Shown: positions 8,915-18,217 of the stretch, piece by piece | Numbering within the stretch: the first letter of the stretch is position 1 | How the letters are laid out: every line of letters starts with the position of its first letter | NCBI RefSeq assembly: GCF_003385555.1 | Contig: NZ_QOHR01000005.1 | Location: forward strand, 68,709 to 132,708 | Source: Rhodosalinus sediminis | Lineage (GTDB): Bacteria; Pseudomonadota; Alphaproteobacteria; Rhodobacterales; Rhodobacteraceae | DNA length: 64,000 nucleotides | Direction: 5' to 3' | Translations under genes and position numbers: made by a program | The notes under the pieces: model-generated | Seen by the model: the letters and a program-made list of their open reading frames with translations, nothing else | Told to the model about the DNA's origin: nothing | Database searches by the model: none

Positions 8915-9427
8915 ATGTGGCTCCTGATAGCTTTCCTCGCGGTCCCGCTGATCGAGATCGCGCTCTTCATCCAAGTCGGCGGCTGGATCGGCCTCTGGCC
9001 GACGCTGGCGATCGTCGTGGGCACGGCCTTCGCCGGGACATGGGCCGTGCGCAGCCAGGGGCGGGCGACGATGACCGACCTGCGCCGCCGGTTCGACACG
9101 CTGTCGGACCCGTCCGAACCGCTGGCGCATGGCGCGATGATCATCTTCGCCGGCGCGCTCTTGCTGACGCCGGGCTTCTTCACGGATGCGGTCGGCCTGT
9201 CGCTGATGGTGCCGGACGTCCGCCGCGCGGTGATGCGTTTCCTCGCCCGGCGGATCGAGGTGCAGCGCTTCCAGATGGGGCCGGGCCCGGAGGCGCCGCG
9301 GCGGCCCGGACCGGAGGGCGAGACGGTGATCGACGGCGACTGGGAGCGCGTCGATCCGGCGGAGGCCGACCGGGACGCGCCGCGCCGGCGGCCGGGCGAC
9401 CGCGGCTCCGGCTGGACGCAGCACTGA
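8915..9427 (+). CDS. fxsA: FxsA family cytoplasmic membrane protein
   Basis: This 170-residue protein has the FxsA pattern: a first membrane helix (WLLIAFLAVPLIEIALFIQV), a second segment (IGLWPTLAIVVGTAFAG), and a third (MIIFAGALLLTPGFFTDAVG), followed by a basic, disordered C-terminal tail. E. coli FxsA is known for influencing phage exclusion; the general function is unclear. The ATG at 8915 is used because it begins directly with the first helix. It lies between the divergent tim44 gene and secB. Confidence 0.9.
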   Translation: MWLLIAFLAVPLIEIALFIQVGGWIGLWPTLAIVVGTAFAGTWAVRSQGRATMTDLRRRFDTLSDPSEPLAHGAMIIFAGALLLTPGFFTDAVGLSLMVPDVRRAVMRFLARRIEVQRFQMGPGPEAPRRPGPEGETVIDGDWERVDPAEADRDAPRRRPGDRGSGWTQH

Positions 9428-9437
9428 GCGTGGCGGA

Positions 9438-9466
9438 TTGAGCCCCTGCGGCGCGGTTGCTAGACA
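9438..9466 (+). promoter_or_regulatory. Candidate sigma-70 promoter for secB
   Basis: TTGAGC (9438-9443) and TAGACA (9461-9466) are separated by exactly 17 bp and lie about 32 bp upstream of the secB start codon. The TAGAC-type -10 box is common in Rhodobacteraceae housekeeping promoters. This was judged by eye only. Confidence 0.45.
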
Positions 9467-9498
9467 CGCGCCGGTCCAGACCTTGAGCGGAGAGCCCG

Positions 9499-10044
9499 AT
9501 GAGCGAAACAGAGAACGGCGCGGCCGAGGCCGGCAGCGGCCAGAGCGGCGGCGAGCAGCAGCCGCAGCCGAAGATGAACATCCTCGCGCAGTACATCCGC
9601 GACCTGAGCTTCGAGAACATCTACGTCCAGAAGGGCGGCGAGGCGCAGGGGCAGCCGGACGTGCAGGTGAAGGTGAACCTCGACGCCAAGCGCCGGCAGG
9701 CCGAGAACCAGTACGAGGTCTCGGTCAAGCTGAACGTGGACTCGAAGTCCAAGGAGACGGGCACGCAGCTCTTCCTGCTGGAGCTCGACTACGCCGGCGT
9801 GTTCCAGATCGAGAACGTGCCGGACAACCAGCTTCACCCGTTCCTGATGATCGAGTGCCCGCGGATGCTCTTCCCGTTCCTGCGCCGCATCGTCAGCGAC
9901 GTCTCGCGCGACGGCGGCTATCCGCCGCTCAACCTCGAGACGATCGACTTCGTTCAGATCTACCGCAACGAAGTGCTGCGCCGTCAGGCCGAACAGCAGG
10001 GCACCGCGCAGAGCGCGAGCGACACGCCCGCCGGCACCGCCTGA
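9499..10044 (+). CDS. secB: Protein-export chaperone SecB
   Basis: This 181-residue chaperone tetramer keeps precursors unfolded and hands them to SecA. Conserved segments include ILAQYIRDLSFEN, the VSVKLNV and LFLLELDYAGVF strands, and CPRMLFPFLRRIVSDVSRDGG, followed by the PLNLETIDF stretch. A Q/G/E-rich N-terminal tail (residues 1-26) and a polar C-terminal tail are typical extensions. Preceded by its own promoter, it converges with dnaQ, leaving a 3-bp gap. Confidence 0.96.
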   Translation: MSETENGAAEAGSGQSGGEQQPQPKMNILAQYIRDLSFENIYVQKGGEAQGQPDVQVKVNLDAKRRQAENQYEVSVKLNVDSKSKETGTQLFLLELDYAGVFQIENVPDNQLHPFLMIECPRMLFPFLRRIVSDVSRDGGYPPLNLETIDFVQIYRNEVLRRQAEQQGTAQSASDTPAGTA

Positions 10045-10047
10045 GCC

Positions 10048-10740
10048 TCACTCGGACGGCCAGAGGGCGTCGTCCCCGAGGCGCGCGACCATCGCGGCGT
10101 GCGCCTCGGCCTCCTCGGGGGTGATCCGCCGGGGCAGGGGGCGCGGGCGCGGCCCCGGTCGCCACGCGTCGTTTTGCGTGTCGCGCGCGCCGCCCTCCGA
10201 CGACGCGGCGCCCAGCGACAGGCCCGGCTGACGCCCGCCGATCAGCTCGAGATAGACCTCCGCCAAAATCTCCGCGTCGAGCAGCGCGCCGTGCAGCGTG
10301 CGCGCGGCGTTGTCGATCCCGAAGCGGCGGCAGAGCGCGTCGAGCGACGCCGGCGCGCCCGGAAACCGCCGCCGCGCGAGCGCGACGGTGTCGAGCGCCT
10401 GCGTCATCGGTAGCTGCGGCATGTCGAGCCGCGCGAGCTCCGCGTTGAGGAATTTCATGTCGAAGGCGGCGTTGTGGATCACGAGGCGCGCGTCGCCCAC
10501 GAACTCGACGAAAGCCTGCGACACATGCGCGAAGACGGGCTTGGTGCGCAGGAACTCGTCGCCCAGCCCGTGCACGGCGAAGGCTTCCTCGGGCATTGAC
10601 CGTTCGGGGTTGATGTATTCGTGAAAATGCCGGCCCGTCGGCATGTGGTTGTGAAGCTCCACCGCCCCGATCTCGACGATCCGGTGCCCTTCGGAGGGCT
10701 CGAAGCCCGTGGTCTCCGTGTCCAGCACGATCTCACGCAT
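10048..10740 (-). CDS. dnaQ: DNA polymerase III epsilon subunit (3'-5' proofreading exonuclease)
   Basis: This 230-residue protein has the DEDDh exonuclease motifs: ExoI LDTETTGF (D7, E9), ExoII HNAAFDMKFL, and ExoIII with HGALLDAEILAEVYL. The C-terminal tail of about 50 residues presumably binds the alpha subunit. It proofreads replication errors. The start overlaps the coaE stop by 8 bp, making it the last gene of the leftward maf-aroE-coaE-dnaQ operon, an order frequent near alphaproteobacterial origins. Confidence 0.95.
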   Translation of the reverse strand: MREIVLDTETTGFEPSEGHRIVEIGAVELHNHMPTGRHFHEYINPERSMPEEAFAVHGLGDEFLRTKPVFAHVSQAFVEFVGDARLVIHNAAFDMKFLNAELARLDMPQLPMTQALDTVALARRRFPGAPASLDALCRRFGIDNAARTLHGALLDAEILAEVYLELIGGRQPGLSLGAASSEGGARDTQNDAWRPGPRPRPLPRRITPEEAEAHAAMVARLGDDALWPSE

Positions 10741-11326
10741 CGGTCTGCTGTCTCCTGATATCGGCCAGAATCGCGCGCACCTGTTCGCGCGCGTGCTCGG
10801 GCGTGTCGGTCTCGATCACGTAGTCGGCGCGCGCGCGCTTCTCGGCATCGGGCATCTGCCGCGCGAGGATACCTTCGAAGTCCGCCTCGGTCATCGATCC
10901 GCGGGCGAGCACGCGGCGGCGTTGCTCCTCGGGCGGGGCGCTGACGACGGCGACCGCGTCCATCTCGCGCTCGGCCCCGGTCTCGAAGAGAAGCGGGATG
11001 TCGAAGACGACGACGTCCGCCGCCGCCGCGTCGGCCCGGGCCGCGCGATCGGCCACGACGAGCGGATGCACGATCGCCTCGATCCGGGCGAGGGCGTCGG
11101 GATCGCGCGCGATGATCCGCCGCAGCGCCTCGCGCGAGACGGCGCCGTTCTCCACCGCCTCGGGGAAGGCCGCGCCGATCGGCTCGACCGCCGCGCCGCC
11201 CTCGGCGTAGGCGCGATGCACGGCGGCGTCGGCGTCCCAGACCTCGCAGCCCTCCTCGGCGAAGAGGCGGGCGGTCGCCGTCTTGCCCATGCCGATGGAG
11301 CCAGTCAGGCCGAGGCGAAAGACCAT
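10733..11326 (-). CDS. coaE: Dephospho-CoA kinase
   Basis: This 197-residue P-loop kinase phosphorylates the ribose 3'-OH of dephospho-CoA, the last step of coenzyme A synthesis. The Walker A motif GSIGMGKT is at residues 8-15, followed by the typical WDADAAVHRAY and the VFDIPLLFETG segment. The ATG at 11326 shares one base with the aroE stop (TGATG); a longer frame upstream is non-conserved. Translational coupling with aroE is likely. Confidence 0.95.
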   Translation of the reverse strand: MVFRLGLTGSIGMGKTATARLFAEEGCEVWDADAAVHRAYAEGGAAVEPIGAAFPEAVENGAVSREALRRIIARDPDALARIEAIVHPLVVADRAARADAAAADVVVFDIPLLFETGAEREMDAVAVVSAPPEEQRRRVLARGSMTEADFEGILARQMPDAEKRARADYVIETDTPEHAREQVRAILADIRRQQTDA

Positions 11327-12156
11327 CAGAGCAGCACCTCGCGCGTCTCGGCGTCCACCTCCGGGCGCGCGCCGAACCACCGCTCGAAGCCGGGCACTGC
11401 CTGATGGATCAACATGCCGAGCCCGTCGACCGGGATACAGCCACGCTCCGCCGCGATGCGCAGGAGCCGTGTCTCGAGCGGCGTATAGACGAGGTCGTTG
11501 ACGACCGTCCCCCGCTGCAGCCGGTCGAGCGCGATGGGCAAGTCCGGTTGCCCTGTCATGCCGAGGGACGTGGTGTTCACGACCGTCGCCGCTCGCGCGA
11601 TCGCGTTACCCGCCTGCGTCCAGTCCTCGACCCGCAGGCGCGGGCCGAATTCCTGACATAGCTGTTCTGCGCGCACGCGCGTTCGGTTGGCGACGGTGAT
11701 CTCCGGCGCGCCGGCGTCGCGCAGGGCCACGATCACCGCCCGCGCGGCGCCGCCCGCGCCGAGCACGACCGCCGGGCCGGCCTCCGCGCGCCAGTCCGGC
11801 ACGCTCTGGCGCAGGTTTTCCAGGAACCCGTGGCCGTCGGTGTTGTCGGCCCGGATGCGCCCGTCCGCCTGAAAGGTGAGCGTGTTCGCGGCCCCGATCA
11901 GCGCCGCGCGATCGGTGACGATATCGGCGATGTCGAGCACCGCCTCCTTGTGCGGGATCGTGACGTTGACGCCGACGAAGCCCGCCTTCGGCAGGCAGGC
12001 CAGCACGTCGCGCAGGTCCTCGGGCGCCACGTCGAGCGGCACGTAATGGCCCGGAAGCCCGAGGCGGCGCAGCCAAAACCCGTGCAGCCGCGGCGAGCGC
12101 GAATGCGCCACCGGATGGCCCATGACCCCGGCCAGCGGGATGCGGTCGCCGCTCAT
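11326..12156 (-). CDS. aroE: Shikimate dehydrogenase (NADP+)
   Basis: This 276-residue enzyme reduces 3-dehydroshikimate in aromatic amino-acid synthesis. Visible are the substrate site [11 protein letters not shown] and NVTIPHKEA (catalytic Lys), NTDGHGF (catalytic Asp), the Rossmann loop GAGGAARAV, the NADP-binding NRTRVRAE stretch, and the C-terminal [10 protein letters not shown]. The ATG at 12156 overlaps the maf stop as ATGA. Although the frame is open further upstream, the conserved start [13 protein letters not shown] fixes the N-terminus. Confidence 0.96.
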   Translation of the reverse strand: MSGDRIPLAGVMGHPVAHSRSPRLHGFWLRRLGLPGHYVPLDVAPEDLRDVLACLPKAGFVGVNVTIPHKEAVLDIADIVTDRAALIGAANTLTFQADGRIRADNTDGHGFLENLRQSVPDWRAEAGPAVVLGAGGAARAVIVALRDAGAPEITVANRTRVRAEQLCQEFGPRLRVEDWTQAGNAIARAATVVNTTSLGMTGQPDLPIALDRLQRGTVVNDLVYTPLETRLLRIAAERGCIPVDGLGMLIHQAVPGFERWFGARPEVDAETREVLL

Positions 12157-12752
12157 GCCTCGATCTCCCCCGTGGTGGCGAGCCAGTTCAGAAGCTCCAG
12201 AAGCGGCAGGCCCTGAACGGTGAAGTGATCGCCGGTCACCGCCGCGAAAAGCCGCGCACCTTCTTCCTCGAGGCGATAGGCGCCGGCGCTCGTCGCCACC
12301 GTGGGCCAGTTCCGCTCGAGATACCCATCCAGAAATGCGTCCGAAAAGGCCCGCATCAGCATCCGCGCGACGCCGACCTGACGCCAGACGGGCTCCCCGT
12401 CCCGGCAGGCGACCACGGCCGACAGGAGCTGATGCCGGTCGCCGCGCAGGGCGAGAAGCTGCGCGCGGGCGCCCTCGCGCGTCTCGGGCTTCGGCACGAT
12501 GGTTCCCCGGTGGTCGAGCACCTGATCCGCGCCGAGCACCAGCCGCCCGGGATGCTTGTCGCTGATCTTGCGCGCCTTCATCTCGGCGAGCGCGTCGGCC
12601 ACGTCGCGCGGGGTGGCCTCTTCCGCGGCAAGACCCGCGCGCAGCGCGACCTCGTCGATCCGCGCGGGCACGACCTCGATCTTGAGCCCTGCGGCCCGAA
12701 GCAGGCGCGCCCGCGCCTCCGATGCCGATGCGAGAAGAAGCGGCGCCGCCAT
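12153..12752 (-). CDS. maf: Maf family nucleoside triphosphate pyrophosphatase
   Basis: This 199-residue Maf protein probably hydrolyses modified or pyrimidine NTPs. The N-terminal [14 protein letters not shown] motif and [12 protein letters not shown] with its metal-binding Asp are present, as is the late [11 protein letters not shown] segment. The ATG at 12752 is chosen because conserved Maf sequence starts within a few residues. It is the first gene of the leftward operon and borders the putative replication origin. Confidence 0.92.
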   Translation of the reverse strand: MAAPLLLASASEARARLLRAAGLKIEVVPARIDEVALRAGLAAEEATPRDVADALAEMKARKISDKHPGRLVLGADQVLDHRGTIVPKPETREGARAQLLALRGDRHQLLSAVVACRDGEPVWRQVGVARMLMRAFSDAFLDGYLERNWPTVATSAGAYRLEEEGARLFAAVTGDHFTVQGLPLLELLNWLATTGEIEA

Positions 12753-13162
12753 GGGGACAACCTGTGCAAGACCGGGCGAAGAACCTCTTGGAAACCTTGT
12801 CGAACAACGCCGGCCCGGATGCAAGCGGTGGAGATGCGGGCAGGCCGTCCGCCGATTCTCCCCGGTTTTCCCGATGGGGACAGGACAGATGCGCGCGGTG
12901 GACGAGCGGGGCTGGCGGGTCGCTCATCCGCCGAGTCGCTCCGGTTTTTCTCCGCAGGCCGGGAGCACGGCAAGTCGCTGCTAGGAAATGATAATCTTTC
13001 GATCTTCAGAAACCGTCCCCGAGTTATCCACACCCCGTTAACCGCTCTGGAAAACCCTGAGGACAGACGAACAATCCACCGCTGCGGCGCGAACATCCGA
13101 AACACCATCTTTTCTTTTTCTCTTCGAGTGAGTAGAGGCGCGGCGACCGACGGGAGCCCGCC
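12753..13162. other. Gene-free region, candidate chromosomal origin (oriC)
   Basis: This 410-bp stretch between the 5' ends of maf and hemJ has no credible coding frame. It holds one perfect DnaA box (13024-13032), a GTTAAC next to it (13037-13042, a CtrA-like TTAA half site), and AT-rich tracts at about 12981-13010 and 13108-13124 in otherwise GC-rich DNA. Genes on both sides point away from it (maf-aroE-coaE-dnaQ left, hemJ-rho-mnmEG-rsmG-parAB right), as expected for replication/transcription co-orientation. parAB and three parS sites lie 3-8 kb to the right. Only one strong DnaA box is obvious, so the call is an inference. Confidence 0.6.
13024..13032 (+). promoter_or_regulatory. Perfect DnaA box TTATCCACA
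   Basis: This is an exact match to the high-affinity DnaA consensus inside the candidate origin. Weaker similarities nearby, such as AATCCACC around 13073, are not convincing on their own. Confidence 0.7.
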
Positions 13163-13615
13163 ATGATCGACCTCCTCGCGCTGCTTTACCCCTGGACCAA
13201 GTCGCTCCACATCCTCGCGGTCATCGCGTGGATGGCCGGGCTCTTCTACATGCCCCGGCTCTTCGTCTATCACACCGAGCGCTCGACCCCCGGCGACACC
13301 ATCGACCCGGTGTTCCAGACCATGGAAGAAAAGCTCCTGCGGCTGATCATGAACCCGTCGATGATCGTGACCTGGGTCTTCGGCATCGTTCTGCTCTTCA
13401 CGCCGCAGACCGGGGCGGGGTGGGACGTGCTCTGGGTCTGGACGAAGCTCGCGGCGGTGGGCGCGATGACCTGGTTTCACATGTGGCTCGCGGCGCAGCG
13501 CAAGGACTTCGTCGCCGGGGCCAACACGCTCACGGGCCGCCAGCACCGCATGATGAACGAGGTGCCGACGGTCCTTCTCGTGATCATCGTGCTGTCGGTC
13601 GTCGTGAAGTGGTGA
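13163..13615 (+). CDS. hemJ: Protoporphyrinogen IX oxidase HemJ (CopD/UPF0093 family)
   Basis: This 150-residue membrane protein oxidises protoporphyrinogen IX in heme and bacteriochlorophyll synthesis in bacteria lacking HemY/HemG. It has four transmembrane helices with the conserved KSLHILAVIAWMAGLFYMPRLF (heme-ligand His, start of helix 1) and WTKLAAVGAMTWFHMW in helix 3. Only the first 20 residues or fewer of any motif are quoted here. The start is ATG with GGGAG upstream. It is the first gene right of the candidate origin. Confidence 0.93.
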   Translation: MIDLLALLYPWTKSLHILAVIAWMAGLFYMPRLFVYHTERSTPGDTIDPVFQTMEEKLLRLIMNPSMIVTWVFGIVLLFTPQTGAGWDVLWVWTKLAAVGAMTWFHMWLAAQRKDFVAGANTLTGRQHRMMNEVPTVLLVIIVLSVVVKW

Positions 13616-13639
13616 CGGCGCCGGATTGACTCGGCGCCG
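13616..13639. terminator. Hairpin after hemJ
   Basis: CGGCGCCG at 13616-13623 is repeated at 13632-13639, forming an 8-bp stem with an 8-nt loop immediately after the hemJ stop codon. There is no T-tract. The second arm overlaps the spacer of the rho promoter candidate, so it could act as an attenuating or insulating structure rather than a terminator. Confidence 0.3.
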
Positions 13640-13654
13640 GCCCGCGCGTATCTG
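13626..13654 (+). promoter_or_regulatory. Candidate sigma-70 promoter for rho
   Basis: TTGACT (13626-13631) and TATCTG (13649-13654) are separated by 17 bp, about 80 bp upstream of the rho start. The resulting untranslated leader of about 75 nt could host the autogenous attenuation known for rho in other bacteria, but I see no clear attenuator. Confidence 0.45.
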
Positions 13655-13735
13655 CACCAGATCCGTCCGTCCGGGCGGTCTTTCCCGTGCTAATCGACGA
13701 AAGCCGTGCCTCCCGCGCGGCGCGATAGGTTTTCC

Positions 13736-15007
13736 ATGACCCAGACCCGTCTCAACCTCGCCGATCTGAAGGCCAAGAGCCCCAAGGACCTTCTGGCCAT
13801 GGCCGAGGAGCTCGAGATCGAGAACGCCTCGACCATGCGCAAGGGCGAGATGATGTTCCAGATCCTGCGCGAGCGGGCCGACGAGGGCTGGCAGGTCGCG
13901 GGCGACGGCGTGCTCGAGGTGCTGCAGGACGGCTTCGGCTTCCTCCGCTCGCCGGAGGCGAACTACCTGCCCGGGCCGGACGACATCTACGTCTCGCCGG
14001 ACATGATCCGGCAGTATTCCCTGCGCACGGGCGACTCGATCGAGGGCGGCATCCGCGCTCCGGAAGGCGACGAGCGGTATTTCGCGCTGGTCTCGGTGGA
14101 CAAGATCAACTTCGAGACGCCGGACCGCGCGCGCCACAAGATCGCCTTCGACAACCTGACGCCGCTCTACCCGGACGAGCGGCTGCGCATGGAGATCGAG
14201 GACCCGACGATCAAGGACCGCTCGGCGCGGGTGATCGACCTCGTCTCGCCCATCGGCAAGGGGCAGCGCGCGCTCATCGTCGCGCCGCCGCGGACCGGCA
14301 AGACCGTTCTGTTGCAGAACATCGCCCACTCGATCGAGACGAACCACCCCGAGTGCTACCTCATCGTGCTGCTGATCGACGAGCGGCCCGAGGAAGTGAC
14401 CGACATGCAGCGCAGCGTGCAGGGGGAGGTGATATCCTCCACCTTCGACGAGCCCGCCTCGCGTCACGTCGCCGTCAGCGAGATGGTCATCGAGAAGGCG
14501 AAGCGCCTCGTCGAGCACAAGCGCGACGTGGTGATCCTGCTCGACTCGATCACGCGCCTCGGCCGGGCGTTCAACACCACCGTGCCGAGCTCGGGGAAGG
14601 TGCTGACCGGCGGCGTGGACGCCAACGCGCTGCAACGGCCCAAGCGGTTCTTCGGCGCGGCGCGCAACATCGAGGAGGGCGGCTCGCTCACCATCATCGC
14701 CACGGCGCTGATCGACACCGGCTCGCGCATGGACGAGGTGATCTTCGAGGAGTTCAAGGGCACCGGCAACTCCGAGATCATCCTCGACCGCAAGATCGCG
14801 GACAAGCGCGTGTTCCCGGCGATCGACATCCTCAAGTCCGGCACGCGGAAGGAGGATCTGCTGATCGAGAAGGCCGATCTGCAGAAGACCTTCGTTCTGC
14901 GACGCATACTCAACCCGATGGGGACGACCGACGCGATCGAGTTCCTGCTGTCCAAGCTGAAGCAGACCAAGACGAACTCGGAATTCTTCGATTCGATGAA
15001 CACCTGA
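13736..15007 (+). CDS. rho: Transcription termination factor Rho
   Basis: This 423-residue hexameric RNA-dependent ATPase ends transcription. The N-terminal Rho_N helical region ([20 protein letters not shown]), the cold-shock-like RNA-binding domain ([13 protein letters not shown]), Walker A APPRTGKT, Walker [18 protein letters not shown] and the Q/R-loop regions are all present. The ATG at 13736 gives the conserved start [12 protein letters not shown]. The gene order rho-mnmE-mnmG-rsmG-parA-parB is classic for alphaproteobacterial origin regions. Confidence 0.97.
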   Translation: MTQTRLNLADLKAKSPKDLLAMAEELEIENASTMRKGEMMFQILRERADEGWQVAGDGVLEVLQDGFGFLRSPEANYLPGPDDIYVSPDMIRQYSLRTGDSIEGGIRAPEGDERYFALVSVDKINFETPDRARHKIAFDNLTPLYPDERLRMEIEDPTIKDRSARVIDLVSPIGKGQRALIVAPPRTGKTVLLQNIAHSIETNHPECYLIVLLIDERPEEVTDMQRSVQGEVISSTFDEPASRHVAVSEMVIEKAKRLVEHKRDVVILLDSITRLGRAFNTTVPSSGKVLTGGVDANALQRPKRFFGAARNIEEGGSLTIIATALIDTGSRMDEVIFEEFKGTGNSEIILDRKIADKRVFPAIDILKSGTRKEDLLIEKADLQKTFVLRRILNPMGTTDAIEFLLSKLKQTKTNSEFFDSMNT

Positions 15008-15038
15008 AGGGGCGCGCCCGACGCGGCGCGACGGTGCC

Positions 15039-16319
15039 GTGAACGACACGATCTTCGCCCTGGCCACTGCGCGGGGCCGCGCCGGGGTCGCGGTGATCCG
15101 CATCTCGGGGCCTGCCGCTGTCGAGGCCGCGACGCGGCTCGCGGGTGCTGTGCCGGACCCGCGCCAGGCGGCGTTGCGTGTCTTGCGCGGCGCCGACGGG
15201 GCGGCGATCGACCGCGGTCTCGTCCTGTATTTCCCGAAAGGTGCCAGTTTCACAGGCGAGAATGTCGTCGAGCTTCAGGTGCACGGCAGCCCCGCGGTGG
15301 TCGCGGCGCTCTCGCGGGAGCTCGGCGCGATGCCCGGGCTGCGGATGGCCGAGGCCGGGGAGTTCACCCGCCGCGCCTTCGAGAACGGGTGCATGGACCT
15401 CGCCCAGGTCGAGGGGCTCGCCGATCTGATCGACGCCGAGACCGATCGTCAGCGCGCCCAGGCGCTGCGGATGCTCTCCGGCGCGCTCGGACAGCGCGCG
15501 GAGGTGTGGCGCGCGGATCTCTTGCGCGCCGCGGCGCTTCTGGAGGCGACGATCGACTTCGCCGATGAAGAAGTGCCCGTCGACGTGAGCGACGAGGTGC
15601 GCGGCCTGATCGACCGGTGCCGCGCCTCGCTCGCCGCGGAGATCGAGGGCGCGCGGGCCGCGGAGCGGGTGCGCGATGGCTTCGAGGTCGCCATCGTCGG
15701 CCCGCCGAACGTGGGAAAATCCACGCTTCTCAATGCCTTGGCCCGGCGGGAGGCAGCGCTCACCTCCGAGATCGCGGGGACTACCCGCGATGTGATCGAG
15801 GTGCGGATGGATCTCGAGGGCCTTCCGGTCACGCTCGTGGACACGGCCGGCCTGCGCGAGACGGAGGACCACGTGGAACGTCTCGGCGTGGAGCGCGCGC
15901 GCTCGCGCGCGGCGGAGGCAGATCTACGCGTGATCCTCACGGAGCCCGGGCAGCCTCCGGCGATCGAGCCTGCCGAGGAGGATATCGTCACCCCGGCCAA
16001 GGCCGATCTGCATGGCGACGGGATATCGGGCCTGACGGGGCAGGGGATCGACGCATTGGTGGCCGCGGTCGTGTCGCGTCTGGAGGCCCGCGTGGCCCAC
16101 TCCCCGGTCGCGACGCGCGAGCGGCATCGGCAGGCGATGCTTGCAGCGGTGGAGGCGCTCGAAACGGCGCGCGACGGGCTGGCGCAGGGCCCCGACCGAT
16201 ATGATATATGTGCGGAGGATCTTCGCAGCGCGATTCGCGCGCTCGAATCCCTCACCGGGCGGATCGACGTGGAGAACGTCCTCGGCGAAATCTTCGCGTC
16301 CTTCTGCATCGGTAAGTGA
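15039..16319 (+). CDS. mnmE: tRNA uridine-5-carboxymethylaminomethyl modification GTPase MnmE
   Basis: This 426-residue GTPase works with MnmG to modify the wobble uridine (U34) of several tRNAs. It has an N-terminal folate-binding domain ([19 protein letters not shown]), helical domain segments, a G domain with [12 protein letters not shown], the G2 TT and DTAGLRE, and the C-terminal CIGK motif with the invariant Cys. The start is GTG at 15039. The G4 region is divergent (TPAKADLHG instead of NKxD), which is common in this family branch. Confidence 0.96.
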   Translation: MNDTIFALATARGRAGVAVIRISGPAAVEAATRLAGAVPDPRQAALRVLRGADGAAIDRGLVLYFPKGASFTGENVVELQVHGSPAVVAALSRELGAMPGLRMAEAGEFTRRAFENGCMDLAQVEGLADLIDAETDRQRAQALRMLSGALGQRAEVWRADLLRAAALLEATIDFADEEVPVDVSDEVRGLIDRCRASLAAEIEGARAAERVRDGFEVAIVGPPNVGKSTLLNALARREAALTSEIAGTTRDVIEVRMDLEGLPVTLVDTAGLRETEDHVERLGVERARSRAAEADLRVILTEPGQPPAIEPAEEDIVTPAKADLHGDGISGLTGQGIDALVAAVVSRLEARVAHSPVATRERHRQAMLAAVEALETARDGLAQGPDRYDICAEDLRSAIRALESLTGRIDVENVLGEIFASFCIGK

Positions 16320-16334
16320 CGGATCACGTCGGGA

Positions 16335-18215
16335 GTGTTCCACGTGAAACACGAGAGCTTCGATGTCATCGTCGTCGGCGGCGGCCACGCCGGAAGCGAG
16401 GCCGCCCATGCCGCCGCGCGCGCCGGCGCCTCGGTCGCGCTCGTCACGCTGACCCGCGACGGGATCGGCGTCATGTCCTGCAACCCGGCGATCGGCGGCC
16501 TCGGCAAGGGGCATCTCGTCCGCGAGATCGACGCGATGGACGGGGTGATGGGGCGTGTCGCCGACGCGGCGGGGATCCAATTCCGCCTCCTGAACCGCCG
16601 CAAGGGTCCGGCGGTGCAGGGACCGCGGGCGCAGGCGGATCGCAAGCTCTATCGTGAGGCGATGCGCGCCGAGATGGAGGGGCATCCGGGCATCACGATC
16701 CTCGAGGGCGAGGTGACGGATTTCGCGATGGTGGGTGACCGGGTCGCCGGCGTCATACTCGCTGACGGATCGGACGTGCGCGCCCGCGCCGTGGTCCTGA
16801 CGACCGGCACTTTCCTGCGCGGCGTCATCCACATCGGGGAAGAGCGCCGCGCTGGCGGGCGGATGGGCGACAAGCCCTCGGTACGCCTCGCCGAGCGGAT
16901 CGACAGTTTCGGCCTGCCGCTCGGACGGCTCAAGACGGGCACGCCCCCGCGGCTCGATGGGCGGACGATCGACTGGGAGCGGCTCGAAGCGCAGCCGGGC
17001 GACGATGCGCCGGCGATGTTCTCCTTCCTGAACCAGGCGCCCGCCGTGCGGCAGGTCGCCTGCGGGATCACGCACACGAACCCGCGCACCCATGACATCA
17101 TCCGGGAAAACCTCGAGAAATCCGCGATGCACAGCGGCGGCATCACCGGCGTCGGCCCGCGGTATTGCCCCTCGATCGAGGACAAGGTCGAACGCTTCGC
17201 CGACAAGGACTCGCACCAGATCTTCCTGGAGCCCGAGGGGCTGGACGACGACACTGTCTATCCCAACGGCATCTCGACCTCGCTCGCCGCCGACGTGCAG
17301 GAGGCCTACGTCCACTCGATCGCCGGGCTCGAGCGGGCCGTCATCAAGCAGCCCGGCTACGCCATAGAATACGACTACGTCGATCCCCGCGCGCTGACCG
17401 CGACGCTCGCGCTGCGCGACGTGCCGGGGCTCTACCTCGCTGGGCAGATCAACGGCACGACCGGCTACGAGGAAGCCGCGGCGCAGGGCCTCGTCGCCGG
17501 GATCAACGCGGCGCGCGCGGCCCGGGAGAAGGAGCCGGCGTGGTTCCCCCGGTCGGAGAGCTATATCGGCGTGATGGTCGATGACCTCGTGACGCGCGGC
17601 GTGACCGAGCCCTATCGCATGTTCACTTCCCGCGCCGAGTATCGCCTGTCGCTTCGCGCGGATAACGCCGACCAGCGGCTGACGCCGCGGGCGATGGAGC
17701 TTGGCCTTGTCTCCGAGCGGCGTCGGGCCGTCTTCGAGGACAAGCTCGAGCGGCTCGAGGCCGGGCGCGCGGCGCTCGACGCCCTGAGCGCGACGCCTGG
17801 GCAGCTGGCCGAGATCGGGCTGAAGGTGAAACAGGACGGCTCGCGCCGGTCGGGGATGGAGATCCTCGCCTTCCCCTACGTCGGTTTCGACACGGTGGTG
17901 CAACTGGACCCCGCGCTTGGCACAACTGATGCCGAGGTGCAGCGCCAGCTCGAAAGGGAAGCGCTCTACGCCAATTACATCGAGCGTCAGAAGCGCGACA
18001 TCGACGCGCTCCGCCGGGACGAGGCGGTGGCGATCCCGCCGGATTTCGATTTCCGCGCGCTCAACGGGTTGTCGGCGGAACTTGGCGAGAAACTGTCCCG
18101 CGTGCGGCCGGAGACGCTTGCGCAGGCGGGCCGGATCGACGGCATGACGCCCGCGGCGCTGACCCTGATCCTCGCCGCGATCCGCAAGTCCGAGCGGCTG
18201 CGCGCGGCCGGCTGA
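16335..18215 (+). CDS. mnmG: tRNA uridine-5-carboxymethylaminomethyl modification enzyme MnmG
   Basis: This 626-residue FAD protein is the partner of MnmE in U34 modification. It has the FAD loop [12 protein letters not shown], the [20 protein letters not shown] signature (quoted at 20 residues) and [11 protein letters not shown]. The C-terminal helical domain binds MnmE and tRNA. The GTG start at 16335 lies inside a parS-like palindrome, so the first residues MFHVKH are dictated by that site. It lies 15 bp after mnmE and 2 bp before rsmG. Confidence 0.97.
   Translation: MFHVKHESFDVIVVGGGHAGSEAAHAAARAGASVALVTLTRDGIGVMSCNPAIGGLGKGHLVREIDAMDGVMGRVADAAGIQFRLLNRRKGPAVQGPRAQADRKLYREAMRAEMEGHPGITILEGEVTDFAMVGDRVAGVILADGSDVRARAVVLTTGTFLRGVIHIGEERRAGGRMGDKPSVRLAERIDSFGLPLGRLKTGTPPRLDGRTIDWERLEAQPGDDAPAMFSFLNQAPAVRQVACGITHTNPRTHDIIRENLEKSAMHSGGITGVGPRYCPSIEDKVERFADKDSHQIFLEPEGLDDDTVYPNGISTSLAADVQEAYVHSIAGLERAVIKQPGYAIEYDYVDPRALTATLALRDVPGLYLAGQINGTTGYEEAAAQGLVAGINAARAAREKEPAWFPRSESYIGVMVDDLVTRGVTEPYRMFTSRAEYRLSLRADNADQRLTPRAMELGLVSERRRAVFEDKLERLEAGRAALDALSATPGQLAEIGLKVKQDGSRRSGMEILAFPYVGFDTVVQLDPALGTTDAEVQRQLEREALYANYIERQKRDIDALRRDEAVAIPPDFDFRALNGLSAELGEKLSRVRPETLAQAGRIDGMTPAALTLILAAIRKSERLRAAG
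16336..16351. promoter_or_regulatory. parS: parS site 1 (ParB-binding palindrome)
   Basis: TGTTCCACGTGAAACA matches 15 of 16 positions of the parS consensus TGTTTCACGTGAAACA. It overlaps the mnmG start codon. ParB loads here to form the partition complex. Confidence 0.85.
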
Positions 18216-18217
18216 TC

